Source: Natronospirillum operosum
Lineage (GTDB): Bacteria > Pseudomonadota > Gammaproteobacteria > Pseudomonadales > Natronospirillaceae
Reading direction: 5' to 3'
Assembly: GCF_004768465.1 (NCBI RefSeq)
Contig: NZ_SRMF01000012.1
Coordinates: forward strand, 30,535-94,534
DNA length: 64,000 bases
The notes beneath the pieces were generated by a model. The model searched no databases. It saw only the letters and a program-made list of their open reading frames with translations, and was not told the origin of the DNA. The translations under genes and the position numbers were made by a program. Positions 50,616 to 61,390 of the stretch are shown in pieces; the first letter of the stretch is position 1, and every line of letters begins with the position of its first letter.

Positions 50616-50813
50616 ACCGCCTCCTGTGTGTTGATTATTATTGGCAGATTCTGTTTTCCATTCTAGACAGGGCACACAGTGATTGAGGTCATTTTTTCTG
50701 CTTGTAGCAGTCAAATTATTATTTATTTGTTCAAATTTTAGTGATTTATTTTTCAGATCACTCTGTTTTCAGTATGCCGCCTCTTCTGCCACAGATACCT
50801 GGTATCACGGGTC

Positions 50814-50844
50814 TTGACCTTCCAGCCACTGGAAGGCCTACACT
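50814..50844 (+). promoter_or_regulatory. CueR-type copper-responsive promoter of copA
   Basis: -35 TTGACC (50814-50819) and -10 TACACT (50839-50844) are separated by a 19-nt spacer that contains the dyad CCTTCCAG-CCA-CTGGAAGG (50818-50836). This matches the CueR operator layout (CTTCC and GGAAG arms, lengthened spacer). Transcription would start about 30 nt before copA. No cueR gene is in the window. Confidence 0.85.
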
Positions 50845-50882
50845 CCGATTCATGATCAACTACTGATATACAGGCGCCCTCC

Positions 50883-53387
50883 GTGAACACTCAAGCCATG
50901 AACACCGAAGCTCAAACCTTCTCGCTGGCCGTCAGCGGCATGACCTGTGGCGGCTGTGTCGGCCGCGTGGAAAAAGCGCTGCAGGCGGTCGCCGGCACCG
51001 AAGACGTCAGCGTCAACCTGGCCACCGGCAAGGCCAGCTTCCGCTATCCGAGCCAGGATCTGCAGCCCGTCCTGCAGGCCCTGGCTGATGCCGGTTATCC
51101 GGCTCGAACCGAGCGCCTGGAGCTGGCTGTCGAGGGCATGAACTGCGGCAGTTGTGTCGGGCGCGTGGAAAATGCGCTGCGCGCCGTCCCGGGCGTGGTG
51201 TCGGTAGCCGTCAATCTGGCCACCCAGCGCGCCGTGGTCGAAGTGCCCGCTGGCTCCGACCTGGGGTCGGCACTCGAAAACGCCAGCAGTGCAGCGGGCT
51301 ATCCGGCGTCCCGGCACAACGACTCTGCCTTTGCCCAGGATCGGGAGCGTGAAGACCGGGAAAAACAGCTGACCGGATTGCGGCGCGCACTGGTAATAGC
51401 CGCGGTGTTCACGCTGCCCATCTTTGTGCTGGACATGGGCGGCCACTTCATTCCTGCCTTCCATCACTGGCTGATGGCTACTCTGGGCCAGCAAACGCTC
51501 CATGTGCTGTTTTTCGTGCTGGCCTCCGTCGTCCAGTTCGGCCCCGGGCTGCGTTTTTACCGCCATGGCTTCCCGGCCCTGCTGCGCGGCGGGCCGGATA
51601 TGAACTCGCTGGTCATGCTCGGCACCTCGGCGGCCTGGGGTTATTCGGTGGTGGCCACCTTCATACCTCAGGTGCTGCCGGAGGGCACGGTACACGTCTA
51701 TTTCGAGGCGTCTGCGGTCATCATTACGTTGATTCTGGTCGGGCGTTATCTGGAAGCCATCGCGCGCGGCCGCACCAGCGAGGCCATTCGTCATCTGCTG
51801 CAGTTGCAGGCGCGCACGGCGCGGGTACTCAGGGGAACAGCCACACAGCTGGAGGAAGAGGACATCCCGGTCGAGCAGGTGCAACTGGGCGACCGCATTC
51901 TGGTGCGCCCGGGTGAGACGATACCGGTCGACGGCACTCTGCTCGACGGTGAGGCCTGGGTCGATGAATCCATGGTCACCGGCGAGCCGGTACCGGTACA
52001 CAAGTCCGCCCAGGCCGAAAACACCGAACTGGTGGGCGGTACAGTGCTGAAAAACGGCAGCCTGACCTTCACCGCCACGCATATCGGCGCCGATACCCTG
52101 CTGGCGCGTATCGTGCGCATGGTGGAAGAGGCTCAGGGCTCCAAACTGCCCATCCAGGCGCTGGTGGACAAGGTAACTCTGGTATTTGTGCCCGTGGTGA
52201 TGGCCCTGGCCCTGCTGACGCTGGCGGTCTGGCTGGTCTTCGGCCCCGAGCCGGCGCTGACCCTGGCACTGGTGAACGCCGTGGCCGTGCTGATCATCGC
52301 CTGCCCCTGTGCCATGGGCCTGGCCACCCCAACCTCCATCATGGTCGGTACCGGCAAGGCAGCAGAGCTGGGCATTCTGTTCCGCCGTGGCGAAGCCCTG
52401 CAGACGCTGCGCAATGTCGACCTGATCGCCCTCGACAAGACCGGCACCCTGACGCTGGGCCAGCCCGAACTGACCGACCTGGAAACCGCCACCGGCTTTG
52501 CGGAAGACCAGGTATTGCAGGCCGTGGCCGCCGTCGAGCGGCAGTCTGAACACCCCATTGGGGAAGCCATTGTCGCCGCCGCCAAAGCGCGTGGCCTGAC
52601 GTTGCAGGAGCCCAGCCAGTTCGAGTCGGTATCCGGCATGGGTGTCAGCGCCGATGTCGCCGGCCAGGCCCTGCAGATTGGTGCCGACCGCTACATGCGC
52701 CAGCTCGGTCTGGACCCGGACCTGTTCAGGGACACCGCCGAACGCCTGGCTGATGAAGGGAAAACTCCGCTTTATGCCGCCATCGATGGCAAAATTGCAG
52801 CCATCATCGCTGTTTCTGATCCAATCAAGGACAGCACACCCGCCGCCATCCAAACCCTCAAGGCGGCTGGCCTGCAGGTGGCCATGATCACCGGTGACAA
52901 CCGGCGCACGGCCGAGGCCATCGCCCGCCAGTTGGGTATTGACACGGTGATGGCGGAAGTCATGCCGGACGGCAAGGTGGATGCCATCAAGCAGTTGCGC
53001 GCCGAAGGCAACCGCGTGGCCTTTGTCGGCGATGGCATCAATGACGCCCCGGCCCTGGCCGAGGCGGATATCGGCATTGCCATCGGCACTGGTACCGATA
53101 TCGCCATCGAAGCGGCCGAGGTGGTGCTGATGTCCGGTGATCTGCGCAATGTGCCCACGGCGATCGACCTGTCGCGGGCCACACTGCGCAATATCCGCCA
53201 GAACCTGTTCTGGGCCTTCGCCTACAACACAGCGCTGATTCCGGTAGCCGCAGGCGTGCTCTATCCGGTGGCCGGCATCCTGCTGTCACCAGTGTTTGCA
53301 GCCGCCGCCATGGCCGCCTCCAGCGTCTGTGTGCTGGGCAATGCGCTGCGGCTGAAGCGCTATCGGGCGCCGCAGCAAACCACCTGA
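50883..53387 (+). CDS. copA: Copper-exporting P1B-type ATPase
   Basis: This 834-residue inner-membrane pump exports Cu(I). Two heavy-metal-binding domains carry GMTCGGC (Cys22, Cys25) and GMNCGSC (Cys88, Cys91). The transmembrane metal site is [17 protein letters not shown]. The phosphorylation site is [11 protein letters not shown] (Asp near 519), followed by [17 protein letters not shown] and [21 protein letters not shown]. Eight helices are expected. The start is a GTG; an ATG five codons later is equally possible, and neither has a strong ribosome site. A CueR-type promoter lies just upstream. Confidence 0.95.
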   Translation: MNTQAMNTEAQTFSLAVSGMTCGGCVGRVEKALQAVAGTEDVSVNLATGKASFRYPSQDLQPVLQALADAGYPARTERLELAVEGMNCGSCVGRVENALRAVPGVVSVAVNLATQRAVVEVPAGSDLGSALENASSAAGYPASRHNDSAFAQDREREDREKQLTGLRRALVIAAVFTLPIFVLDMGGHFIPAFHHWLMATLGQQTLHVLFFVLASVVQFGPGLRFYRHGFPALLRGGPDMNSLVMLGTSAAWGYSVVATFIPQVLPEGTVHVYFEASAVIITLILVGRYLEAIARGRTSEAIRHLLQLQARTARVLRGTATQLEEEDIPVEQVQLGDRILVRPGETIPVDGTLLDGEAWVDESMVTGEPVPVHKSAQAENTELVGGTVLKNGSLTFTATHIGADTLLARIVRMVEEAQGSKLPIQALVDKVTLVFVPVVMALALLTLAVWLVFGPEPALTLALVNAVAVLIIACPCAMGLATPTSIMVGTGKAAELGILFRRGEALQTLRNVDLIALDKTGTLTLGQPELTDLETATGFAEDQVLQAVAAVERQSEHPIGEAIVAAAKARGLTLQEPSQFESVSGMGVSADVAGQALQIGADRYMRQLGLDPDLFRDTAERLADEGKTPLYAAIDGKIAAIIAVSDPIKDSTPAAIQTLKAAGLQVAMITGDNRRTAEAIARQLGIDTVMAEVMPDGKVDAIKQLRAEGNRVAFVGDGINDAPALAEADIGIAIGTGTDIAIEAAEVVLMSGDLRNVPTAIDLSRATLRNIRQNLFWAFAYNTALIPVAAGVLYPVAGILLSPVFAAAAMAASSVCVLGNALRLKRYRAPQQTT

Positions 53388-53394
53388 CAAGGCA

Positions 53395-53423
53395 GGCTGC
53401 CTGAGCCGCGACTCAGGGCAGCC
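53395..53423. terminator. Convergent hairpin between copA and the M16 peptidase gene
   Basis: GGCTGCCTGAG (53395-53405) pairs with CTCAGGGCAGCC (53412-53423) around a 6-base loop, with one bulged G. The right arm includes the stop codon of the M16 gene. There is no U-tract, so it may end transcription weakly or act as a protective structure. Confidence 0.5.
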
Positions 53424-56181
53424 AGACAAACTCTGAACGCACGGCACTGTCATTCAGGAACAGGCTCAGCAGCTCCGGCAATACGGCAGCCTCGACATTG
53501 GCATAGCGACCATCCAGGCCAACTGTGGGCGCGCGCTCGAACAACTGAGCGTAGGCCAGCCGGCCCACGGTCCAGTCGGCGCTGCCGCGCTGCCGGCGCC
53601 GATCATTCTCCATCCGCTGCTGCCAGCGGTCGACCCGCTCCTGGGCCAGGTCAACGGTCGCCGCCCGGGCCAGCGTAGCTTCCACCCGCTCAATGGCTTC
53701 CTCCACCCGCTCGGGGTCGGTGCCCAGGTGCACCCAGAGCACATAGTCATCGTGATAGCGGCTATAGCCTTCGGTGTCGCCCTGTACCGAGTAGGCCAGA
53801 CCGCTGGCGGTGCGGATTTCATCCATCAGTACTTCGTCCAGCCAGTGTTCCATGTAGAGCATGGCGGTGCGATCCAGGTCAGCATGTTCTGCCTTGGGAA
53901 TGGCATAACGCAGCAAAATGCTGGCATGGCGTTCGCCGCTGCCTGCAACATGCCACTGCCCGGATTCTGTCGGCACCGGCAGTTGTCGGGTGGCACCCAG
54001 CGGAGCCTCCGTCGGTGGCAGGGTAGCCACGGCGGCGAGCACATGCTGGCGCACGGTGTCGCGGTCCACATCACCGGCAATGGCCAGGGTATAGTTCTGC
54101 GCGCCGGCAATATGGCGATCGTAGAAGGCCCGCATCGCCTCGGTACTGGCACCCTCGACTTCAGCCGGGGTCAGCATGCGCTGGGCCGGCTCCTGCCGGT
54201 GCAGCTGTTCGTGCAGCAGGTCCATCCAGGGTCGATGCGGGTGATTGTCCAGCTGCTGCAGATAGCTCAACCCCTGCGCCCGCTGATGCTCGGCCGTGTC
54301 AGGGTCGACACGGCCTTCGGTCAGCCCGATATGGAGCAGGTTCAGCGCCAGCCCCAGACGCTCCGCAGGTGCATTGCCGTAGGCAAAGCGATCGAAGAAA
54401 TCCATGCCCAGATCCAGCGTGATCGACTCGCGCTGCAGCCACTGGCGCAATTCGGGCCCGTCGAGATTCCGCAACCCCGAAGCTGTCATCGCCTCGACCG
54501 TCAGCCGGCCGGTGACCACCTCTGCTTCCGGCAGCCTGTTGAAGCCGCCAAGCCCGACCAGTTGAAAACTCACCTCACCCGGGTTGGCAGCGGCATGTCG
54601 ATACCAGACGGTCATGCCATTGCTCAGCGTCCACTCGGTCACCTCGTGCTCCAGATCGCGCTCCCGCACTATGCTGCCCGCGTAGGCCGGGTCCAGGGTC
54701 CAGTCGGCGACCTGTTCGGCACCGTTGCCCAGGCGGTCGGTCTCATCCGGCACCCAGGCGGCCGAGGCCAGCCAGCCGTCTATGGTCTCGGTCGCCGGCG
54801 GGGTCATGCGGTAGGGATGAATGATACGCACCTGGGGTTCCACCGACATCGCCTCCGCCAGGGCAGCAGTGACCGATTCGGTGGTCCAGGTCGGCGCAGC
54901 CTCCTCCAGCAGTGCCACCCACTGTGCCTGACTCAGCATGGGCCAGCCGTACAGGTAGTGATCCAGCGCAATGCCGGCCAGATGACCGGCCGAATCCTGC
55001 TCTGAACGTTCCTGCTCCAGGCGGCGTCGGCGCCAGTCATCCAGTTCACGCTGGCGAATGCCCTCGGCGAGCAGACGCTGACGCTCTTCCTCCAGCAGGC
55101 CCAGACCCAGCTCGAAGTCGTCCTCAGTCAGACTCACTTCCAGATCCAGCACGCGCACATTGGGCGAGGAGAATTCCCGATACCAGTTGAACCAGGCCAC
55201 ACTGCCGCGGGTTTCGGTCACTCGCCGATCCAGCCGGTCGATCAGCACATCCAGCGCCAGCTCTTCCTGCACACGGTCGACCACTTCCTGTGCCGTGGTT
55301 GGCATGGGCGCTTCCTGGAAGAACCGCATGTCGGCAAAGCCATCGGTGATATAGGGGTCTGTAAAGGCAGGGCGCGGGTCCATGGCACCCGGGTTGATGT
55401 CCCACTGCTGCGGCACGGGGGCGTCAGCCGCAACCGGCTGTGGCGGGAAGTGCTGGTCGACAAGTGCCTTCACCTGGTCCCGATCCACGTCACCGGTCAC
55501 GATCACCGCCATGTTGTCGGGCCGGTACCAGGTGTCATAGAACTCGCGCAAGCCTTCAGGCGTGGCCTTGCGAATGCTGTCCTCGGTGCCGATGGGATGC
55601 CGCTCCTGATGACGGCTGCCGGCATAGAAGTCGGCAAAGACCTGCTGGCTGGCGCGCTCGGCTTCGGGCTCGGTCAGGCGCCACTCTTCCAGCACCACGG
55701 CGCGCTCGGACTCGACGTCATCCGGGTCAAAGCTGACCCGATAGGCCCACTCTGACAGCATTTCGATGCCGGTTTCCAGACGTTCGGGCTCGATCGAGTT
55801 CAGATCCAGCCAGTAGGCGGTATGGTCGAAGGTGACATAGGCATTGGAATGATGGCCGATGTCCACATTCAGCTCGCGCAGACGCTCCCGCATCTCGGCA
55901 CGCGGGTAGTTTTCGGTGCCCCGGAATATCATGTGCTCGACAAAGTGGGCATAACCGAGCTGATCATCACGCTCCTGCAGGCTGCCCGCCTGCACGACCA
56001 GTTGCAGCGTGGCTTCGTTGTTGGAGTGGCTGTTGCTGTTTTCCCAGATGATGACCGTGGGCTGGTGTTCATTCTGGTAGAGCGTATAGGGGGTATCGGG
56101 TGTACTGCTGCAGCCGGCAATGAATGCCAGCAGCAGGGCGCAGCCGACACGAAAGAGAGTGGCCGAGAGGTCAGTGAGCAT
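53413..56181 (-). CDS. M16-family zinc metallopeptidase, lipoprotein
   Basis: This 922-residue insulinase-type protease has a lipoprotein signal (LLLAFIAGC, Cys24). The inverted zinc motif is intact: HFVEH at about 79-83, with the later glutamate expected near 150-160 (RAVVLEEWRL). The second M16 half (about 530-920) lacks the motif, as usual in the two-domain PqqL-like proteins. It likely degrades peptides in the periplasm. It is convergent with copA. Confidence 0.93.
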   Translation of the reverse strand: MLTDLSATLFRVGCALLLAFIAGCSSTPDTPYTLYQNEHQPTVIIWENSNSHSNNEATLQLVVQAGSLQERDDQLGYAHFVEHMIFRGTENYPRAEMRERLRELNVDIGHHSNAYVTFDHTAYWLDLNSIEPERLETGIEMLSEWAYRVSFDPDDVESERAVVLEEWRLTEPEAERASQQVFADFYAGSRHQERHPIGTEDSIRKATPEGLREFYDTWYRPDNMAVIVTGDVDRDQVKALVDQHFPPQPVAADAPVPQQWDINPGAMDPRPAFTDPYITDGFADMRFFQEAPMPTTAQEVVDRVQEELALDVLIDRLDRRVTETRGSVAWFNWYREFSSPNVRVLDLEVSLTEDDFELGLGLLEEERQRLLAEGIRQRELDDWRRRRLEQERSEQDSAGHLAGIALDHYLYGWPMLSQAQWVALLEEAAPTWTTESVTAALAEAMSVEPQVRIIHPYRMTPPATETIDGWLASAAWVPDETDRLGNGAEQVADWTLDPAYAGSIVRERDLEHEVTEWTLSNGMTVWYRHAAANPGEVSFQLVGLGGFNRLPEAEVVTGRLTVEAMTASGLRNLDGPELRQWLQRESITLDLGMDFFDRFAYGNAPAERLGLALNLLHIGLTEGRVDPDTAEHQRAQGLSYLQQLDNHPHRPWMDLLHEQLHRQEPAQRMLTPAEVEGASTEAMRAFYDRHIAGAQNYTLAIAGDVDRDTVRQHVLAAVATLPPTEAPLGATRQLPVPTESGQWHVAGSGERHASILLRYAIPKAEHADLDRTAMLYMEHWLDEVLMDEIRTASGLAYSVQGDTEGYSRYHDDYVLWVHLGTDPERVEEAIERVEATLARAATVDLAQERVDRWQQRMENDRRRQRGSADWTVGRLAYAQLFERAPTVGLDGRYANVEAAVLPELLSLFLNDSAVRSEFVWLP

Positions 56182-56355
56182 GGTGGTGTCCCTTTTCCGG
56201 TTCCTGAATCAACCCCAGGGACACTTGGCGTCGAGCAGTGTCTCTGCGTCTTCCCTGCAACTGCTCTGGCCTTCCCTGGAGGACGACCATTCTGCCAGAA
56301 TCAGGCGGCCGATAACACTGACCCTGAGCTCAGTCCGACCCGGTTTTCACCGGTG

Positions 56356-57159
56356 CTACGCAACAGACAGATGACCCAGGTGACGTTGCCGGATTTCGGC
56401 CGCCACGCCCTCGGTACGCAGTTCAGACAGGGCAGCATTGAAGGCATCGAGCAATTGCGCTGCTTCAGGACGGTCGCGCGGCACAATAAGATGCAGAGTA
56501 GTATTGGCCACAACTTCCTCCAGCAAACGAACCTTGCCGAGATCACCCAGCTCTTCCAATGCTGTCATCTGGCCCAGAAACAGGTTGCTGACGACGAAAT
56601 CGGTTCGTTGCCGGTCCAGCATCCGGAAACAGTTTGACATGGACTCCGGCCGGTTCAACTGCACTGTGAGCCCATCCAGCACGGCATGGATCTCTTGTGA
56701 CAGGACATAACCGATCGGCAGGCACAGACGTCTGCCTTCCAGGTCGGCAATGGACTCGGCCGGTTCGGCCGACCGCACAAAGATCCGCGTCTGAACCACA
56801 ATCAGAGGGGCCGAAAACAGATAGCTTTCGGACCGTTCTACAGTGAAGACGTAGGGGAAGGTGGCCGCATAGTCCCCGTTGAGTGTTTCCTGATAACCGC
56901 GCGACCAGGGCTGGAAGATAATGTCCGGGGACTCGCCCATGAGCTCGAAAGCAACGGATACCAGCTCGGTCAGCATTCCGCCCGCTGGCAGCCCTTCGTC
57001 CACATAGGGTTCATAATTGTTGCCGGTGACAATCCGTATCGGGGTATCCGCCAGCAACCATCCGGGCAACAGCAATACGGCCAGCAGGAGGCAAATGATC
57101 AACCCGGACCACGGCTTTGACCTGCACTGGGATCGAAAATCCGAACTGCACCCCTGCAT
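56356..57159 (-). CDS. Orphan family-3 solute-binding protein
   Basis: This 267-residue periplasmic protein has a signal or anchor segment (SGLIICLLLAVLLLPGWLLA, about 18-37). The binding domain includes IRIVTGNNYEPYVDEGLPAGGMLTELVSVAF, DIIFQPWSRGYQETLNGDYAATFPYV and ERSESYLFSAPLIVVQTRIFV. Such orphans often bind small polar molecules and feed sensors rather than transporters; no permease is adjacent. An ATG after AGGTGAAG was chosen. It lies between the M16 gene and tdh on the minus strand. Confidence 0.88.
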   Translation of the reverse strand: MQGCSSDFRSQCRSKPWSGLIICLLLAVLLLPGWLLADTPIRIVTGNNYEPYVDEGLPAGGMLTELVSVAFELMGESPDIIFQPWSRGYQETLNGDYAATFPYVFTVERSESYLFSAPLIVVQTRIFVRSAEPAESIADLEGRRLCLPIGYVLSQEIHAVLDGLTVQLNRPESMSNCFRMLDRQRTDFVVSNLFLGQMTALEELGDLGKVRLLEEVVANTTLHLIVPRDRPEAAQLLDAFNAALSELRTEGVAAEIRQRHLGHLSVA

Positions 57160-57251
57160 CGACTGCTTCACCTGCTGGCCTGATACCACGTCAGTATAGA
57201 CCAGATTTGTGCACAACAGCCCAGCCGACGCTGTTGCGTTACCGGGTCGGT

Positions 57252-58289
57252 TCAGGCACCCCAGTCCAGTATTACCTTGCCCGACTGGCCCGAGGCCATG
57301 ACATCAAAACCCTGCTGGAAATCATCCACCGCAAAGCGATGCGTGATCATGGGCGTCAGATCCAGCCCGGACTGGATCAGGCTGGCCATCTTGTACCAGG
57401 TTTCGAACATTTCCCGGCCATAGATACCCTTGAGGGTCAGGCCCTTGAAGATGACCTGATTCCAGTCGATGGCCATGCTGCCCGGCGGTATGCCGAGCAG
57501 TGCCATGCGGCCGCCATGGTTCATGGAGCCCAGCATCTGCTCGAAGGCGGAAGGCACACCGGACATCTCCAGCCCCACATCAAAGCCTTCGGTCATGCCG
57601 ATTTCCTGCATGACATCAGTCAGTGACCGCTGACTGACATTGACCGTGCGGGTAGCCCCCATGCGCTGCGCCAGCTCCAGCCGATACTCGTTGATATCCG
57701 TGACCACGGTGTGCCGTGCGCCAGCACGGCGGGCCACCGCAGCAGCCATGATGCCGATGGGGCCAGCGCCGGTAATCAGCACATCCTCACCCACCAGATC
57801 ATAGGCCAGGGCGGTATGGACGGCATTGCCGAAGGGGTCAAAGATGGCCGCCAGATCATCACTGATGTTGTCCGGAATCCTGAAGGCGTTGAACGCCGGG
57901 ATAACCAGATATTCGGCGAAGGCACCAGGACGATTGACGCCCACGCTGGTGGTATTGCGGCACAGATGACGCCGCCCGGCCCGGCAGTTGCGGCAGTGCC
58001 CACAGGTGATATGGCCCTCGCCCGACACCCGGTCGCCCACTTCGAAACCGCGTACTTCCGACCCCATGGCTTCCACCACGCCCACATATTCATGGCCCAC
58101 CACCATGGGCACCGGAATGGTCTGTTGCGCCCAGTCATCCCAGTGGTAGATGTGCATGTCGGTGCCGCAGATGGCGGTCTTGCGGATGCGAATCAACAGA
58201 TCATTGTGGCCAGGTTCGGGACGTTCGGTTTCGGTCAGCCAGATTCCGGGCTTGGCGGCCTGCTTGGCCAGCGCTTTCATGACGGTCAT
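57252..58289 (-). CDS. tdh: L-threonine 3-dehydrogenase
   Basis: This 345-residue medium-chain dehydrogenase oxidises threonine to 2-amino-3-ketobutyrate. Catalytic zinc ligands are in [14 protein letters not shown] and [12 protein letters not shown] (about 38-75). Structural zinc cysteines are in [21 protein letters not shown] (about 90-110). The NAD-binding loop is [20 protein letters not shown] (about 170). It overlaps kbl by 4 bp; together they convert threonine to glycine and acetyl-CoA. Confidence 0.97.
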   Translation of the reverse strand: MTVMKALAKQAAKPGIWLTETERPEPGHNDLLIRIRKTAICGTDMHIYHWDDWAQQTIPVPMVVGHEYVGVVEAMGSEVRGFEVGDRVSGEGHITCGHCRNCRAGRRHLCRNTTSVGVNRPGAFAEYLVIPAFNAFRIPDNISDDLAAIFDPFGNAVHTALAYDLVGEDVLITGAGPIGIMAAAVARRAGARHTVVTDINEYRLELAQRMGATRTVNVSQRSLTDVMQEIGMTEGFDVGLEMSGVPSAFEQMLGSMNHGGRMALLGIPPGSMAIDWNQVIFKGLTLKGIYGREMFETWYKMASLIQSGLDLTPMITHRFAVDDFQQGFDVMASGQSGKVILDWGA

Positions 58290-59500
58290 TGCGGTCGCTC
58301 CTGTTGCTTGACCACACCGAGTTCCCGACCGATGCGGACAAAGGCTTCAATGGCCCGGTCCAGTTGCTCCCTGGTATGGGCCGCCGACATCTGGGTACGG
58401 ATGCGCGCCTGCCCCCGGGGGACCACCGGGAAGGAAAAGCCGACCACATAGATGCCCTCGGCCAGCAGCCGCCGGGACATCTCTGCCGCCAGCTTCGCAT
58501 CACCCAGCATGACGGGAATGATGGGATGATCGGCCCCGGCCAGGGTGAACCCGGCCTGTTCCAGCGCCTGCCGGAAGTGGCGAGTATTGGCCCACAGGCG
58601 GGTGCGCAGTTCATCGCCCATCTGCAGCAGATCGAGCACACGCAGCGACGCCTGCACTATGGGCGGGGCCAGTGAATTGGAAAACAGATAGGGCCGCGAG
58701 CGCTGCCGCAGCCAGTCGACAATCTCCTTGCGACCCGCGGTGTACCCCCCCGAGGCACCCCCCAGTGCCTTGCCCAGGGTGCCGGTCAGAATATCAACCC
58801 GCGCCATGACCTGGCAGTACTCGTGACTGCCCCGGCCCTGCTCGCCCAGAAAACCGACCGCATGGCTGTCATCGACCATGACCAGCGCCTGATAGCGGTC
58901 GGCCAGATCACAGATGCCCTGCAGGTTGGCAATGACGCCATCCATCGAGAAGACGCCATCGGTGGCGATCAGCTTGTGACGGGCACCGGCGGCATCGGCT
59001 TCCTGCAGCCGGGCTTCCAGTTCGTTCAGGTCATTGTTGGCGTAGCGATAGCGTTTGGCCTTGCACAGCCGAATGCCGTCGATCACCGAGGCATGGTTCA
59101 GCGCATCGGAAATGACCGCGTCTTCCGGGCCCAGAATGGTTTCGAACAGGCCGGCATTGGCGTCGAAACAGGAGGAATAGAGGATGGTGTCTTCCATGCC
59201 CAGAAAGGCACTGAGGCGTTGCTCCAGCTCCCGGTGGATGTCCTGCGTGCCGCAGATGAAGCGCACCGAAGCCATACCGAAGCCATGCTCTTCCAGCCCG
59301 CGCTGCGCCGCCCGGATCAGCTCGGGATGATTGGCCAGACCCAGATAGTTGTTGGCACAGAGATTCAGCACCCGCTCATTGTCGACCGCGATCTCGGCAT
59401 CCTGCGCCGAGGTGATCACGCGCTCGGCCTTGAACAGGCCTTCCTCTTTCAGGCTGGCAGTCTGTTCGGCCAACTGCGCCAGCAGTGCATGGCGTGTCAT
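58286..59500 (-). CDS. kbl: Glycine C-acetyltransferase (2-amino-3-ketobutyrate CoA ligase)
   Basis: This 404-residue PLP enzyme splits 2-amino-3-ketobutyrate with CoA into glycine and acetyl-CoA. Recognisable parts are [41 protein letters not shown] and [19 protein letters not shown]. The PLP lysine lies in [16 protein letters not shown] (about 243-258). The ATG has GGGAG upstream and overlaps tdh downstream, so the pair is one operon. Confidence 0.97.
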   Translation of the reverse strand: MTRHALLAQLAEQTASLKEEGLFKAERVITSAQDAEIAVDNERVLNLCANNYLGLANHPELIRAAQRGLEEHGFGMASVRFICGTQDIHRELEQRLSAFLGMEDTILYSSCFDANAGLFETILGPEDAVISDALNHASVIDGIRLCKAKRYRYANNDLNELEARLQEADAAGARHKLIATDGVFSMDGVIANLQGICDLADRYQALVMVDDSHAVGFLGEQGRGSHEYCQVMARVDILTGTLGKALGGASGGYTAGRKEIVDWLRQRSRPYLFSNSLAPPIVQASLRVLDLLQMGDELRTRLWANTRHFRQALEQAGFTLAGADHPIIPVMLGDAKLAAEMSRRLLAEGIYVVGFSFPVVPRGQARIRTQMSAAHTREQLDRAIEAFVRIGRELGVVKQQERPQ

Positions 59501-59688
59501 GAGTGGCTCCCATTGATCATGATAGCCACAGTATAGAAGGGCTGAACGCCATCCCGACAGCAAGGGTGCATGATCCGGGATGTGTCAGCTGTCAGGTTGA
59601 GTGGACGCTGCTTTTGCAGCGGGCGGAGTGGCACAGGGAGGCTACCGGGAAAGGGTTCAGGCTTGCGGGCCGGTACCCTGAAGGCAAT

Positions 59689-60798
59689 TCACATTGCCAT
59701 CAGGCGGTCGCGCAGTTCACCAACGGCGCTTTCCAGGCGCTGACGGGCATCGGCACGGTCGCGCTGGGCCTCACCCTGACGCTGATCGATCTGTTCAATG
59801 GTGTCACCAATACGTTCGATGAACGCCACCACATTGTCGGTGCTGGCAATACCCTCGCGCACCTGGGCGTCGACTTTTTCCTGGTTGCTTTCGAGACGAT
59901 CGGCGATGTCATCCATCATTCGGTCTGTGGCTTCCCGCGTGGCCGACAGAGACTGCAGCCGCTGCTCCTGCCGAACCTGTTCGGCCACCACGGCCAGTTG
60001 CTGCTTCATCAGCGGAATAGCCTGAGTCAGGGCCATATCCAGTTCCTCCGAGACGAGGATCTCGGAAAACAGGGTCTGTTGAATGGTCGGAATCATGCCG
60101 GCGGCAATGCCACGACTTTTTTCCAGATTGGTCAGGCGTCGGTCAAATACTTCCGCCCGATGCTCCAGTTGTCGCAATTCGGCGGCCTGCACGCTGTCCC
60201 CGGAGGCTTCAATTTCTGCCCGCCGCGCCTTGAGTCGATCACGTTCCTCGTCCAGTAATTCCCGCCCGGCAATGATTGCAGCGGTCATGCGACGGAAGTT
60301 CTCTACCGCCTCCTGACCCAGATTGCGCAGGCTTTCGATACTGACCAGACTGCCTCTGCGATCACGCTCGAGTGTGGCAATGACCTGATTGATCTGGCCA
60401 TCAACGCTGTCCCAGTCGGCAGCAAATGCGGCGAGGGCTTTCCGGGTGTTAAATACAAGGCGGCTGAAAAAACCCGAGGGCTCGAGTTGTTGATTGAGTC
60501 GGCTGGTTACCATGCGCAACTCGACAAGATGCTCATGCACACTGCCCAGATCAGTCGAACGCACGCCGTCGACAATGGCGTCGGCGAACCGGGACACCCC
60601 AGTCGCATGGTTCACGGCAAAACTCTCGGGCGCGCTCCAGTCAAAGCCATGCTTGATGTCTTCTACCAGAACCCGCTGATCGGCCTGAATGCGCTCAAGG
60701 TCAAACGCTTCGGAAGCATCACCCAGAAAGGTCTCCAGTTGCTGGCGTGATGCCTGATCAGGCTGCGCCTTGACGTCAATTTCGGCAGACAGAGTCAT
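59689..60798 (-). CDS. telA: TelA/KlaA-family toxic anion resistance protein
   Basis: This 369-residue, mostly helical cytoplasmic protein matches the TelA family. SGFFSRLVFNTRKALAAF recalls the conserved KLFxK block, and long coiled-coil-like stretches such as REATDRMMDDIADRLESNQEKVDAQVREG run to the C-terminus. TelA proteins are linked to tellurite, bacteriocin or envelope-stress tolerance; the mechanism is unclear. It overlaps the preceding small membrane-protein gene by 4 bp and is the last of a four-gene operon with a flotillin. Confidence 0.88.
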   Translation of the reverse strand: MTLSAEIDVKAQPDQASRQQLETFLGDASEAFDLERIQADQRVLVEDIKHGFDWSAPESFAVNHATGVSRFADAIVDGVRSTDLGSVHEHLVELRMVTSRLNQQLEPSGFFSRLVFNTRKALAAFAADWDSVDGQINQVIATLERDRRGSLVSIESLRNLGQEAVENFRRMTAAIIAGRELLDEERDRLKARRAEIEASGDSVQAAELRQLEHRAEVFDRRLTNLEKSRGIAAGMIPTIQQTLFSEILVSEELDMALTQAIPLMKQQLAVVAEQVRQEQRLQSLSATREATDRMMDDIADRLESNQEKVDAQVREGIASTDNVVAFIERIGDTIEQIDQRQGEAQRDRADARQRLESAVGELRDRLMAM

Positions 60799-61361
60799 AC
60801 ATGCTCCTTGTTTTCGGGTTGTTCCAGTTCCTTTTGCAGCACTCGCAGTCGGATGCGCATCTGTTCCTCGGCGGCAGCCGAACAGGGGTTGTTGTCCAGG
60901 GTCTGTGCCACTTCATCGAGCAAGGCCCGCAGTGAAGCCAGCTCGGAGTCCGGCTCACCGGCATTGACGAAGGCTCTCAGGGCATCACCGGCCAAACACA
61001 ACAGGTGGCGTACCTGGGCATTGGCGGGATCGGCAGGGACACTGCGCCCGCGTTCGACGGCCCGACGCCCGACCTGACCAAGGCGCAGCGACTCGGACGC
61101 CAGAACACCATCGGCCGGGTAGCGATCGAGTTCGCGCAGGGCCCTTTCGGTGTCATTCCAAAGAGATGTGGCAGCATCCGGGGGCGGGCTGTCACTCGCC
61201 TTGTCACCGCCCGCCGCGCGCTGGGCGAGTGACGGACGAAGCAGCAGATAGCCCAGCCCGACCAGAAGCCCGATGACCACAAACAGGCTGTCGATGGTCA
61301 GACCGGCAATCTGCAGCACAATCACGGCGGACAGCACCCAGGTATCCAGTTTGTGCCGCAT
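60795..61361 (-). CDS. Small two-helix membrane protein beside telA (XpaC-like position)
   Basis: This 188-residue protein has a hydrophobic hairpin at about 7-43 (TWVLSAVIVLQIAGLTIDSLFVVIGLLVGLGYLLL). A soluble helical domain with heptad-like spacing follows. I cannot assign a family with confidence; in other bacteria a membrane protein of the XpaC type commonly precedes telA, and this one has similar size and layout. ATG at 61361 follows AGGAGGT. It overlaps telA by 4 bp, so the two products are probably partners. Confidence 0.7.
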   Translation of the reverse strand: MRHKLDTWVLSAVIVLQIAGLTIDSLFVVIGLLVGLGYLLLRPSLAQRAAGGDKASDSPPPDAATSLWNDTERALRELDRYPADGVLASESLRLGQVGRRAVERGRSVPADPANAQVRHLLCLAGDALRAFVNAGEPDSELASLRALLDEVAQTLDNNPCSAAAEEQMRIRLRVLQKELEQPENKEHV

Positions 61362-61390
61362 GGCTGCCACACCTCCTCTCCACCAGGGTG

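Noticed and set aside
50856..52853. 665-codon open frame on the minus strand opposite copA
   Set aside because: The opposite strand encodes an unmistakable CopA; this frame has no recognisable motif and biased composition.
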